Below, piece by piece: positions 1 through 12,173 of a DNA stretch of 64,000 bases. The DNA is from Polydactylus sextarius (Eukaryota > Chordata > Actinopteri > Polynemidae). The stretch is from contig CM028908.1 of the NCBI GenBank assembly GCA_016801845.1, positions 23,132,047-23,196,046 of the forward strand. The letters are read 5' to 3'. The stretch's first letter is position 1. Every line of letters starts with the position of its first letter. The notes under the pieces were generated by a model. The model did not search any database. It had not been told where the DNA came from and saw only the letters and a list, made by a program, of their open reading frames with translations. The position numbers were made by a program, and so were the translations under genes.

Positions 1-929
1 AGTGTTAGAAGTATAATTTCTAGTCAGCAGAGGAAGAGGAGCGGTGATTATTTATGTGCCAAAAACCACCTGCAGGACAGCCGGCGTTGATGGTTCAACA
101 CTCAAAGATTTGCATGAAGACAAATGAAAAGACGGAGAGGAAAAAAATCACTACAAGACAATCAAGACAAACTTAGCAGGTTGGATAAAAACCACAACGT
201 TTTTCAAATTACTTTCATTTTAACAGATCTGGCTTAGAAAAAAAAAAAAAAAACCATTGGCCTCCATGTTGACCCTTTGCCAAGTGGCTGTCAGTGAAGT
301 TTTTTTTTTTTTTCACAACAAAATGCTCTTTCTTGATCTGAGGGACATAAATTCTTCCTGTCGAATGTGATTAGAAATTACTACCTAACTCAACCTTTCA
401 GATAAAACCTTCGAGGTGAGTCTGAGAGATGGAATCATTTCACATTGCCACCCAGATGTCAAAAATTGTGGCTGTAGTCTGGCAGATGTTTGGCATTTTC
501 TGGATTAATTTAGTCACAGAGGAAGCAGAGTGCAGGTCTTTGGTTTGACTATGTCATAGTTATGGTTTAACCACACTACTTAAAGAGTTAAGGTAAACAA
601 GATAAAGGATCTTGTCTGGACTGTGGTGGATTTTGGACTCTTTTTGGGGCAGTTATTTCTGGGTTTTAGACTTCCATAATTGGTTTTGGTTGAGTTTTGT
701 TTTTTCTTTTGCATCCCTTGGGCCTTATAGTACATCTTTCTGAAACTTTCCCAAAATTGGGCCGAATTTGGCGCATAATGATTTTGCTCTCTGGACAGCA
801 GTAGATAGATACTGAAATTAAACTGATACCAGCACCTGTATGCTAATATATTGCTTTATACCTTGGTAAAGTAGTACAAGTGCATATAACATAATACATG
901 TAAAATACATGCAATTTTTTGTTCATCAT
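1..929. other. Non-coding, nothing recognised
   Basis: AT-rich sequence with an A run at 238-253 and a T run at 301-313. No supported gene or element. Confidence 0.4.
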
Positions 930-1135
930 CTTTCATTTCAATATAGCTTTGTCCATCTCATTCTCATGAACAAGATATCTCAGTAACACCAAAGGTGAAC
1001 TACTTAGATTGTGGCTCAGTGTCAATGTCACTGTGACCTCACAAAATGCGGTACAATAAGACAAAAATAAAAGTCATCAGTCAATGCAGTACAGATGGGT
1101 CCTGCTGATGAGTTTCCATGATGCAAATTGGTCAA
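930..1135 (+). repeat. Dispersed repeat with AGGTCA-like half-sites, copy 1
   Basis: It reads tttgtccatctcattctcat, gaacaagatatctcagtaac, then gtcaatgtcactgtgacctc. The same sequence style appears at 52690 and 59530. No coding content was seen. Confidence 0.4.
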
Positions 1136-2647
1136 AATGTAAAGAAACATAGCTGTATTGACTGTTTCCTTGACAGCTTTACACTTTACATCCAAAACAA
1201 GATGGGAACCATCAGGTAAGAATCTCATTCATTCTAAAAGAAAATGGAAAACAGATTGTTATCACATTTTTAACACACAGATTGGCAAAAATATTAAAAT
1301 CACAACATTCATATAATTGAGAAAAGGGTCTAACATTCTAAGTGTTACAAAAGACATAAGATAATTTTGAAAAAACAAAATCTATGTCGTTTTGCCTGTT
1401 TGTTTTTAAAATAATGACAATGTATTCACCAAATGCTAAATGATGAAAACGTCATCGTCATCATCAACATCAAACGGCATCATCAGCCAAAAAGAGGTCA
1501 ATCTTCCAGGTTAGTCAGATTTACTCAGAAGAGAAAATCTTTACAGGCAGTATCCCATCATCTGGTTGCCATGGTAATAACACGTGGATGTGAATGTGGG
1601 GATTTTCCTTGATGCATCAGAGAGTAAGAGGAGTCAAACTGAGGTGTGTTTGTGTATTTTTCTCAGTTCTTTAATTAACGTTCAGTGAAACATAGTAACT
1701 ATTCAAACCTGACAAAATGTTTCTTGTAGGAATCACTGATCTGTAATAAAGTGGATTTATCCTCCTTAAGTAGAAAATCTATTTTGATGTTACAACTCGA
1801 TGTACAAACATTCAAAGACGCCAAGTATCCATGAACTAAAAGTTTCTGAACTTTTCATAACAAAACACTTTGGAGCGAAAACTTCTTGCAGTGTTTGACG
1901 CTAAGCCTCAGTGCAGTTGTTTTGATCTTCGTCTCAGTGGCCAAAGGGGGGAGAGCCCGACAGCACCGTTCCAAATTGCGTTTCTGGGACAAAGCCTGTT
2001 TTGTTCTGCGCTGTATGTGGACAGAGTCACAGCGAGGCCAGTGGGCCGTAAGTCCCATGGTCTGTAATCCTGATTTTACACTGTAAACAAACCGTCTGCA
2101 TTCTGTTGAGATGTACAACCGATACTGAAATATCAAGCTTATCAGCCGTGGGCAAAAAACAAAAAGAAAACTGTATTTGTATTACGACGGACGGTCTGTC
2201 GAATCCCTGTCACTGAGAGAAACAAGCCATGCAAGTCCGGCACACAGTAAAGAAGAGTATGGCCCCTTTCATGCTATGTATTATGCAAAATCCTGCAGTC
2301 CCCTGAAAAAAAAAAAAAAAAAAAAAAAGTTGTACAAGGTTTTTAGAGCAGAACTGAACACAGCAGAGTGGGACACTGAGTTGTGGTGTTGGTGGTGGTG
2401 TGTGGCTTTGAGCTACAGTAACAGATGTTTTACCAAGAACACCCAGGGTGCCTGATGGGATGTTTTAAAGGTCACTGTTATTCTGTAATAAGAGGCAGTT
2501 CCCCAGAGCTCCGCCATACTGTCCCTGTCAGCAAATACCAGACCTGCACTGTTTAGCTGCAAATACTTTTCGCTGAACAAAAGCAAGGTTGTGCATTTAA
2601 CACTGCTCAAATAAGCAGTGTGATTAACCCTTACAGCTGTGTTTTAA

Positions 2648-2691
<44 letters not shown>

Positions 2692-3528
2692 CGCAGCACA
2701 GAATTTCAATTACCAGATACTAATAATACAACTGAACAGTGTAACCACAAACAACAGATGGTAAATTTAACAGCAGTGGTCGGTCACATAATGTGACCAA
2801 CCACCAGAAAGTGATAATTTATTCCTTATCTAATAAAACATTATATACCTTTGTTGCCAGGCAACATATTCCATATGTGTCTTAATATGAAATACATTTA
2901 AATTAATTATGAATTAATCCTATAAATTAATTTTGTAAAATAGCATGTATATACATAAAACACAAATGATTTAAATGACTGAAGACAAATGGTTTATTTT
3001 TAAATATTCTGGGGTTTATTGGATTTTATTTTTATTTAATAGAGTTTTATGGTGTTAATGGGTTTATTTGACATCATGTGAACCCACCAGACTTAAAAAC
3101 GATGCCTTAGCTGCATAAATCTCTTCAACGTCTTATAAATTCAACAACAAGCTCTAAAACAGCTGTAATTTGAGCTGTTATATTTACAGATACCTTCATA
3201 AATAAAGCATAAGTACCAGTATCATCGATACTATTTGACTTCTCCAAGACTAATCACATTTTTTCAGCTAAATAACAAGTGAACAATTGAGACGTTGTAT
3301 CTCCTGTAAAACTTTGTCTCAACTCTAATGAGTCAGTAGAGCGGATGACACCGCTGGATTTAACCTTCTTAGTCATAGTTGGTGTGATCGCTGCAAAATC
3401 ACTCTCATTATCTCTTCTCAGGTTTTCACCACCTCTTTTTATTTTTATCTTCCTTCAACTTAGTAACTGCATTCAAGCTCATGAACTCTTTTACTCTTCA
3501 AGGTGTTCGGCTTTTATTATTTATCATT
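1136..3528. other. Non-coding with simple repeats
   Basis: Holds a 23-nt A run (2306-2328) and a (CA)n tract (2650-2690). Overlapping short frames at 1855-2136 lack family features. AT-rich after 2800. Confidence 0.4.
2650..2690. repeat. (CA)n microsatellite
   Basis: An uninterrupted AC run of about 40 nt. Confidence 0.9.
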
Positions 3529-3544
3529 TATTGTTATTATTTTA
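3529..3544. repeat. Target-site duplication, left copy
   Basis: This 16-bp sequence is identical to 4124-4139 and flanks the LINE insertion. It resembles the LINE tail repeat, as expected for target-primed insertion using microhomology. Confidence 0.75.
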
Positions 3545-4123
3545 ACAATAATACAATAATAAGTTTATTTCTATTTCACATTTTAAAACAACAAAAGAGA
3601 GCTCAGCTTAGATAAAAGATAAAAACAATAATAAACAAAGATATCAACCAGAAAAAGAAAAAATCAGTAAAAACAGTAGAAACAATGCAAATAAGAAAAT
3701 GGTAAATAAATCTAAAAAAAAAAGATGAGGGGGCTGTGACTTAAAAACAGTCAGGGACTGGGTCAGTCGTATGTTCAGTGGCAGCTTATTCCAGAGCTTA
3801 GAGCCAATCACAGCAAAGGCTCCTCCTACTCTTAAGCCTAGAGGCCGGTACCATGAGGTGAAGCTGGTCTGCTGACCTGAGAGCATGAGATGGAGCATGA
3901 ACTTTGAGGAGCCCGGATAAATAAGAAGGTGCAAGAACATTTAAGGATTTAAAAACAAATAAAAGATTTTTAAAATTAATTCTGAAACGTACTGGAAGCC
4001 AGTGAATGGCAGCAAGCACAGGTGTAATATGCTCCCACTTCCATGTTTTAGTTAAAAGGCAAACAGCTGCATTTTGGACCAACTGAAGACGGGACAGGGA
4101 GGAGCAGCTACAGTGGATTATAA
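3545..4123 (-). mobile_element. 5'-truncated L2-like LINE fragment, C-terminal reverse-transcriptase end
   Basis: The minus strand encodes the characteristic C-terminal tail of fish LINE ORF2: HITPVLAAIHWLPVRFRI, then SYLSGLLK, HALRSADQLH and SRLKSR. It continues in a second frame as AFAVIGSKLWNKLPLNIR, so a frameshift lies at about 3820-3840. The 3' end is an ATTATTG-type microsatellite tail at the left edge. A 16-bp direct repeat (tattgttattatttta) occurs exactly at 3529-3544 and 4124-4139, giving a clean target-site duplication. The copy is severely 5' truncated and dead. Confidence 0.8.
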
Positions 4124-4139
4124 TATTGTTATTATTTTA
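4124..4139. repeat. Target-site duplication, right copy
   Basis: Exact 16-bp match to 3529-3544 at the 5' side of the minus-strand LINE fragment. Confidence 0.75.
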
Positions 4140-6223
4140 GCTCTAAATATCACGTCTTTCACTTTTATACATGAAATTGAAGAGAAATTTGTGTTGTTTC
4201 ACACAGTGTGGCAACTTATTCTATAGGAGTCATAAAGTAACAATAAACTCTCTCAACTGCCTCATAGACTCCAATGTTAACTGACCTCTCCCACTCTGGA
4301 GTTAATACAGGAAATTTAAGCCGTGTTTTATTAACACAGACAGAAATCCCATGGTTACGTCTTCAAAAAACTGAATTTTCTATTTGCAGTATATAATTTT
4401 TTAACTCTATAAAACTGAAAAAACAAGATGAAAGTTTCCCTCTTGTTTTGCTTCACTGTATAGTTTTGTTTTTTTCTGTGAGAGATGCAGCGTGGAAGCT
4501 TCCTGTGGATCTTTCTCTTCATGATATCACTTCATCCCCACAGGCAAACTCTGACCAACTCCAACTGGTAATCTCTTTTAAACTATGCACATTTAAGCAC
4601 TGCGGTGTTTATATATTCTCTGTGTTGTGGCTCCATACAGCTAACAAACATGTTGAGTGTAGACTACAGATGTATGCTGTTACATCATGCACCATTGGCT
4701 TCACTCTACATCATATAATGCATTTGATAGGCAGCTTTTGATATATTTACTATGGAGAGAACAGGAGGAGGTTGTGAAATGTGAAACACCCGAGAGTGAA
4801 AATATTACTAAAAAGTAGAAAGTCCTACTCAAGTACTCTGATGGTGGTTGTTCACACACCAAGGTAAAGTAGGTAAAGCACAGTAACACACCTTTTACAG
4901 CATCAGATCACATCAAAACTAAACTCATCAGAACAATGTGGTAGGAACCTTTAATTCTTTAGTTTGGCTCATGTATTATCTGCTGGAATTTCTGTCCTAT
5001 ACTGCAGCCAACACTGAGAGGAAGACCTGTCTTATCGGCCTCTACAGGGACTGGCTGCTCATTCTTAGTCTGAACAGAATGCTAAGCTACGCTAATGTTT
5101 AACTTTTGGTGTGTGATGTAAAGCGACACATGATGATGTGCCACCCATTTCTGATTGGGATCATTATCATTCTTCTTCTTCATCTTCTTCTTTAGAAATG
5201 TTATGATGCTATGTCCCAAATGTGGTTCATGATGTTTAAAGTGATTGTCTGGTGTCAGCTGAGATTGATTCGATTACCGAAGCAACTGAAGGAGTCCACT
5301 AAAAGATTTGCTCTAGAAATGAACGTATACTTTACGTTCTTGTAAAACAGTCTAATAAACTCTCAGTACACTTACTAGTGTTAGTTATTGGTACTTCGTT
5401 TCATTTGCAGGGACCCTATTCATGCTACTACTGAAGTGAAGTGCTATTTTGAGCTTCATTAATGGTTAGAAAATGGCGATTTAGATATGCTTGGCTGAAT
5501 GCCCCAATCATGTTCATAGTTAACTATTTGGCTGTGAAAACAAAAGACGGTAAAACTGTCCAGCATAATCTAGCTCTTAAGGTGGTGTTTGACTCATCAT
5601 GGTGAAAAAGATCTTGGGTTCAACTGACACTAGACTGTCACTTTAAAGTAATAGATGCCCCTGATTTTATACATTTGGGAAAGAAATATGTTACAGAAGT
5701 GTTTCATTTTGCAGTGCCTCTTTAAATTGTGTCCAGGTTTTCATGTTCAGCAAGAAAGTTGACCCGTGATCTATTTTAGTTGAATAAACCCCTAAAGAGG
5801 TCTACAGTATGTGACCTCACAGCTTCGCCCTGTGCTTGACTGGAAATGTGTGGAGAGCTTTGCTGCAAATCACATGTAGGGACAAACGCACCACGGCTTC
5901 ATCTTAGCAGGTAATTACTTTCTCAGCTGCAGGGTAAGTTTCACATCAAACTGGACTTGCTGCAACACTGGAGTCAAAGTCATTTACTGTTATTTAAAGC
6001 AATCTCTCTATTATCCAGAGCAGATTCAGAAGGTCCGGGATAATATCTGGTGATTATCACAGGCACAGAACAAAAGTTGCAGCTCTTAGTTAGCCGGTGA
6101 ATCAACACGGCCGGTGCAAGCGTAGGATTGAAGAAGACAGCTTTTACACTCCACATCGCAGAGAAGTGGATAACTCTGTTTCACAGCATGCACCCCTTCA
6201 TGTTCATTGATACTTGAATGAGA

Positions 6224-6265
<42 letters not shown>

Positions 6266-8645
6266 ACACACGCATTCACTCTTGACAAAATTCTTCAGTA
6301 GAGATCCACGGGATGCAAAAACACACATTCAATCTCATACGTCCCGACGCGCTTATATCAGACACAAAAAGAGATAATTCAGCTCTGCACTCAGAATCAC
6401 CTCTGATAGTCCCCAGCCATGAAATTTCTGCTTTGGCAAAGAATCAAGCACAAAAAAGGAGAGACAAAAAAACAACAAATTGCACACAAACACTCCCACA
6501 TACAGGGCTGCCAAATTTGGATTTGGCCAGTGATCTGTCTCTCTCTCTCTTTCTCTCTATAAGTCGTTCTTGGTGTCTCTCTGTCAGGGTAAAGACAGGC
6601 TCGGTGCTGGTGATTGGTGCCTGGTGGGCTCAGGGCCACGAAGGGGCAGATGTTAAACTCTGGTCCTCTCCTCTTTTACATAACTCCCGTTTTATTGGGC
6701 CAATTCCCTGCAGTGTAATGAGGCCAATAAAAATCAGTGCCTCCTTAGCATACTTATGTAAGCTGAACTAATGAACTGGGCTCGGGCCCTGAACCAGGAT
6801 GTGAACCGAGGTATACTTAGGGTGTGTATATTTATGTGTATAAGTATTTCATCAATACCGGCTGAATTAGTAATGAGGTCGTCATGTTTTTTTTTCTCTT
6901 TTTTGTCAGCCTCTGTAGTCGAGACTCAGCTACACTTTGTGATCAAGAGCCATGGAAATGGTTTATGGCACAGTCAACACATTCTCCACATAATCCGCTG
7001 AATACTTGCATTAGTGTGCGAAGACAGCGAGGCAGCGTAGCATAAGCCATCCTGAATACTTTCCAGGGTGACAGTATGGAAGAGGAGGGGCAGGGAGAGG
7101 AGAGGGTGAGGGACGGGTTGAAGAGCAGATGAAGGAGGAGGAGGAGGAGATGAGGTCAATCTGGGTGAAGATAGGATGGACACACTGCATGTCAAAGAGA
7201 GCAGAGGAGAACAGAGCAAGAGGAGGTTTGAAGGCAGAGAAGAAGGGCAGTGGGGGGGTCAATCAGGGAGCAGAGAGTTGGGGCTCCTCCATGGGGGTTT
7301 CACTTCACCCCTACTTTTTTGTTTTTTCTTTCAAAGCCTTATGTCTGGAATCTCACTTCATTTCTTTCATGACATCTTCGCCCGGCGTCGTGCATGCATC
7401 AGTGCACTGGCCTCCTTCCACTGTCTGCTTCTTCTGCTGTCTGCGTGGAGTCGTGGTGGGAACCCGAGGTGTAGGTGGTGAGTGTGTGTGTGTTGGTGTT
7501 ATAACTAAGCTGGAGTTCTTGATAAACCTCTCCTAACCAGTGTGAGGTCGACAGAGCTGAAGGCCGCCAACTTAGATTAGGAACACCCACCCTCTGAGCA
7601 AACTGTGTAGAGACCAAACACACACACATGAACGTGCAGTATGAGCTGTGATGAGTTGGAGTGCCTCCACTTTCTTCCACTTCACACTTCTTCTCCACTA
7701 CATTTCAAATTTTTGTACTTCTCTAGAAAAAAGCCTCACCTGCCACCGGTAAAGTCACATTGCACTCACACACCCTGAGGTACACCTATGCACCTCCCCT
7801 CTGTAGCAAGGTGAAATACTGGTGGTTAGTAGAAATGACATTCTCAGCCAGTGTTAAGCGGCTCTTTGTTCTCAAAATTCCCCGGTCGTAGATTCAGAGC
7901 CTAAAAAACAGGTTAATCTGAATACACCTACAAACACATGAGGTGGATGGATCTAATTTATAATTCACTAATCCCCGCCCACCTCAGTTGGTGCTGTTAC
8001 ACCTGTCCGGCTTTACATCCTAGCATGGTGCATAAGCAGTTTACAAAGATAACTCAGCCTACTCATTTAATTTTAGACTGATGCAGACAATGCAGGTTTC
8101 TCATTTTCTAGCTCAGGACTGACAGGAAGTCAACACAGAGTTTACAATTTACTGTTCTTTAACAGTCTGGACCATATTTCCCTATGTTTTCAGGGTGTAA
8201 AGGACCGATAAGGATAAAAAGTCTTTAGAATCAGAGAAGGAAAAAAAAAAGTGTTATCCTGTAGGGCTCTTTTTTTGTATCACATTAAAAGCTCAGATTG
8301 TTATTAAATCTGTCTGACGACATTTTGTACAAGATTTCTATAGAGATTTTAAACTAGAAACAGGTTTGTTCAAAGCCGCCACACAAACTAATTTACCTCA
8401 CAAAATATGACTTCTCTCGGTTATTTTGTTCTCTACCACAGCCTCAGTCAGCTAGTCTTATCAAATGATACGTTTATTTAGATAAAGGCTCTGAATATTT
8501 CTTCCTGCACCAAAAAATAATTCAACTAGAGTCAACTAGACAGACAACAGCTGATTTATCAACAATTTATATTCCAGTCCCCACTTTTTCTGATGAACTT
8601 TAGGTAGTTGCTAAATAATAAGATTAAACTGCTGAAATGTAATTC
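4140..8645. other. Non-coding, mostly unique
   Basis: Contains a (CA)n tract at 6225, a CT run near 6538 and a purine-rich GGA stretch at 7070-7155. The block at 6655-6800 is unusually free of simple repeats and rich in TAAT cores. No coding evidence. Confidence 0.4.
6225..6272. repeat. (CA)n microsatellite
   Basis: An AC run broken once by TA. Confidence 0.9.
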
Positions 8646-9003
8646 CTCTGCAGGGTGTGTGGGCTCAGACATGGTGATAGGATGAGTAGCTGCTACTCCG
8701 TCACATTGAGAGGAGCCAGTTGAGGTGGTTTGACCATCTGATCAGGATGCCTCCTGGGTGTTTCCCATCTTAACGCTTCCCATTGCAGGTTTTACAGGCA
8801 CGTCCAGCTGGTAGGAGACTATTGAGTAGACACAGAACACATTGGAGAGATTATACATCTCCTCTATCCTGGGAACTTCTCAGGATCCACCAGCAAAAGG
8901 TAGAAAGCGCTCCTGAGGAGAGGGACATCTGGTCTACCTTGCTTAATCTGTTGCCATAGCGACCCGACCCCCAGATAAGCAGCTGAAAATGGATGGATGG
9001 AGC
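8646..9003 (+). mobile_element. LINE 3' end, probably Rex3/RTE type
   Basis: The segment carries the diagnostic order of a very common teleost LINE 3' region. First comes agaggagccagttgaggtgg, then tcaggatgcctcctggg, a ggagagattatacatctc block and tcctgaggagagggacatct. It ends with gttgccatagcgacccgac, cagataagcagctgaaaatg and the (GGAT)n tail at 8992-9001. Stops and small indels interrupt the frame. The family name rests on my memory of the tail structure. Confidence 0.65.
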
Positions 9004-11589
9004 AGGGGGGAAAAAATGGTGCAGCGTAATGAGCAATCAACCCTGTTTAAACAGGCCTGATGCATTGGGGACCCCAACACCCCCAGGAACTGGTAACTCA
9101 GAGGAAACTGAATTAACTTAATGAAAATGAAATATTTGGAATTATTAAAACTAATGGTGACAGTTAACAGACTTTCCAAAAGACTTCAATTGCTAATAGA
9201 ATTATGTATGATATCTAAAAAAAGTCCACACTGCAAAAAATTTGTTCCATTGGCAGATCTTTTTTTTGTTTTTTGTGCTTATTACATGCAAAAAATGTCT
9301 TATCTTATTTTAAGAAAGGTATTTTTTTTCCAGTGTAAGCTTACAATGTTTAATTTGAGAATTTGGTAAGACACAGAAACACTGCTTAATGTAACTTAAA
9401 ATAAGTCTTTCCAGCCAACTCTTATCAAAAATATATTTCCCAAACTGATTTTGTGATAACATCATGAAAAAGCTGATATTAGACATCTTATTTTAGTAAA
9501 TGTTAACAAGTCAATTTTCACGAGTTCCACTGGCAGATTTTTTCACTTATTACAAGCAAATATGCTTTTTTTTCTTTTTCTTTTTCTTTTTATTTATTTA
9601 TTTTTTGAAGGACAGTTTTTTTTTTTTGCCTTGTAAGTGTGTAGTTATTTTTCCTTTTTGGGTAAAGTTGATTTGATGAACAGAGATAGAAGAGTTACAT
9701 GTTGTCGCTACTGTTTCTGTTTATAATTAACATTGACACTGGTGGTTATTGATGTATTTCACTAACTGAGATATAGCTTCTATACCTAATCAGTTCATTA
9801 AAAACTCCATTATGACTGGAAATAGTTGTCATTGTCATGTGGATGTTTCTTACATCTTTATCGAGGAATTGTTTTTCATTGTGCTCAGTCTTTTCACATT
9901 GTGGTATTTCTAATTTTACTCTTTAAGAACTTCTACTGCTTTCACATGCATGCCCACACATGCATTACCTAATTTCACATGTACTAGCAAAGCTTACGAA
10001 AATACACACGCAGGCTATTTCGGCTTGCTCCAAATTTGGTATTTAACATTCTCAGCCCCTCCTTTCCTTTCTTTTCGTCTGCTGCATTTCCATTTAGGAA
10101 AGCAGCGAGGCCCAAGATTATAGTCATAGGAGGCCTGGCTTTATCTCTGTGTTTTAAAAGGGAAAGAAGAGGGGAGGGAAAGCGGGAAGGGAGAGAGACG
10201 ATGAGGAGGAGCAGAGGCGGCTAATAATTGCAGCCGGCTCGTTTTAATTGTGCACAGAGTCCCTGGTGTTTGCCGGGGCCAATGGAGGCGCCGAGGTGCT
10301 GTTGTGTTGTTCAGTGTGCTCTTTCTCTGTTTCGCACAATAACCCACGTGAACATTAAGCCACAATGACTCACGTACACATTGCGTTTTCAACGGCAGCC
10401 AAGCTGTCAACAATCACAACAACGGTGGCCATTATGTGCATCCGTGCCGTTGGTGCCCCCCCCCTAACAACCTCCACCCCCTCCTGTGTGGCTCATTCCC
10501 ATAATGTGTGTGTGTGTGTGTGAGTACAGGATGTTACAGGAGAGTGTGTGTGTTCTTTAAATCTTCAGAACATGTTGTCCAAAGTGAAGTGTCGAAAAAA
10601 AATTAAACAAAAATCTAAAAAAAAATTGTTGTGATTTTTTTCATTTACATAAAGAAGCTGAATTTGGCCCTGATTGAATTTAAAAAACTGAGCTCATATT
10701 TAAACAGTTTCACTCCTCAATGTTGTGCTGTTGAAAGGGAAAAACAGCTAAATCAATCTGATGGAGATCCCACCATCTTGAATCTGGAGGAAAATAAGCG
10801 TATCAAGGGAAAACTTTCTTTTTTCGTTGTCTGTTGTACTCATGAGAGATACAGGAGAGTATATGAGTGTGTACAAAGTGGAGAAAGAAAAAATGAGAGG
10901 TTGTATGTGTGAGTGCGTGTGGGTAGAGATTCATTATTCAGATAATGAGTCCATCTGGGACAGTACGAGACAGTTCACTTCCCCCCCGTGGTTGTATCCA
11001 TTCACCATTCAGAGAGAGGGACACACTTCTCCAGCTCCAAGCCGGAGGACGTCGGAACGTCCCGGCCTCGTTAGCGTGTCTGTCGACAGACCGCGGGTTT
11101 CATTCAACGGCACAGTCGAGCGCGTCTCTTCAGGAACGTCTCTTTATATCTGCAGACTGGTGTTGTTTTTGTCCTGCGGTTAAAACAAGCTGAGTGTATT
11201 CTAGGCGGGTTACTGTCAGTACAGCCAGAGAAAAAAGACAGGAAGTGACAAATCTTGAAAGAAAAGCTCATAAAAACATACATCTCCAAAATGGCAGCTT
11301 GACAAAAATTTTCTCTGTCTGATTATTTACTGTGGAGCATGTAAACAGGTCAAATCATTTTTTCATACAGCACCAATGGAAATAATATTGCGTGATCTGT
11401 TAATTGGTTAATTGGAAAGGTTTACACTGCATTTACCTACAAAATGGCCCATTTTCTTATCGTCAGCCGTTATCTGGACACAGGTGGTGGGTTAACTACA
11501 CTTTTCACACACAATATTTGAATTGGAGAATGGCAATCAATCAATCAATCAATCAATCAAGAATGGTAATCGATATTCACCACTAAAAC
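9004..11589. other. Non-coding, possible regulatory sequence
   Basis: T-rich tracts at 9540-9630 precede a higher-complexity block at 10085-10440 with balanced GC, CpGs and homeodomain-type TAAT cores. A short GT run sits at 10505. No gene seen. Confidence 0.4.
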
Positions 11590-12173
11590 CAGTGTTGATT
11601 AGTAACAAATTAATGGTACGTCACTATTGTACTTAATTATGTTTTGGGATACAGACTTTTACACTGATGCATTTTCAATGTTCAACGTCCATAGAAAAAT
11701 CTGAGTAAAGTAAATGTGGTGTTTTCACTCTAAGTCGACCTGTGACTGTTTAGACCATCAACACCGTGTTTGAGGGTTGATGGAGGCTCCATCTTAAAGG
11801 TGGATGATGGAGAAACTTCAACAATATCAATATCAAACAGAAATGTAGTGAAAAAACAACAACTTTAGTTCTTTAGTTCAGACTCAAGACATTGTCTATG
11901 AAGATTGTTGTAGCTCCATGTTTTAAAGTGCTGGATAAACTTCATAATATTCTTGTATTTGTACTTTTACTTTCTACACTTAAGTACATTTAAATATAGA
12001 TTACTTGTCATACTTAAGTACAGTAAATACTAGATACTTTAAGACTTTTACTTGAGTATCACTAGTGATGACTTGATCTTCTACCAGTCATTTTTTGGTT
12101 GAATTTCTGTACTTTTACTCTAGTATCTGTACTTCTACTCTAGTGGGACTTTTGGGTACTTTATTCAACACGT
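11590..12173 (+). mobile_element. Non-autonomous hAT-like element, copy A
   Basis: It begins CAGTGTTG and ends CAACACGT. Its right third is built from repeated TACTT/AAGTA motifs (acttaagtac, tgtacttttactcta) typical of Tol2-like hAT termini. Over about 240 bp of its core it differs from the copy at 48164-48766 by only a few substitutions, one 7-bp (tctttag) duplication and a 23-bp deletion nearer the right end. No clear 8-bp target duplication remains. It has no coding capacity. Confidence 0.7.

Noticed and set aside
7735..7825. A minus-strand exon-like segment with gctacag acceptor and GGCAG|GTGAGG donor.
   Set aside because: All three frames contain stops, so it cannot be an internal coding exon, and nothing else supports a UTR exon here.
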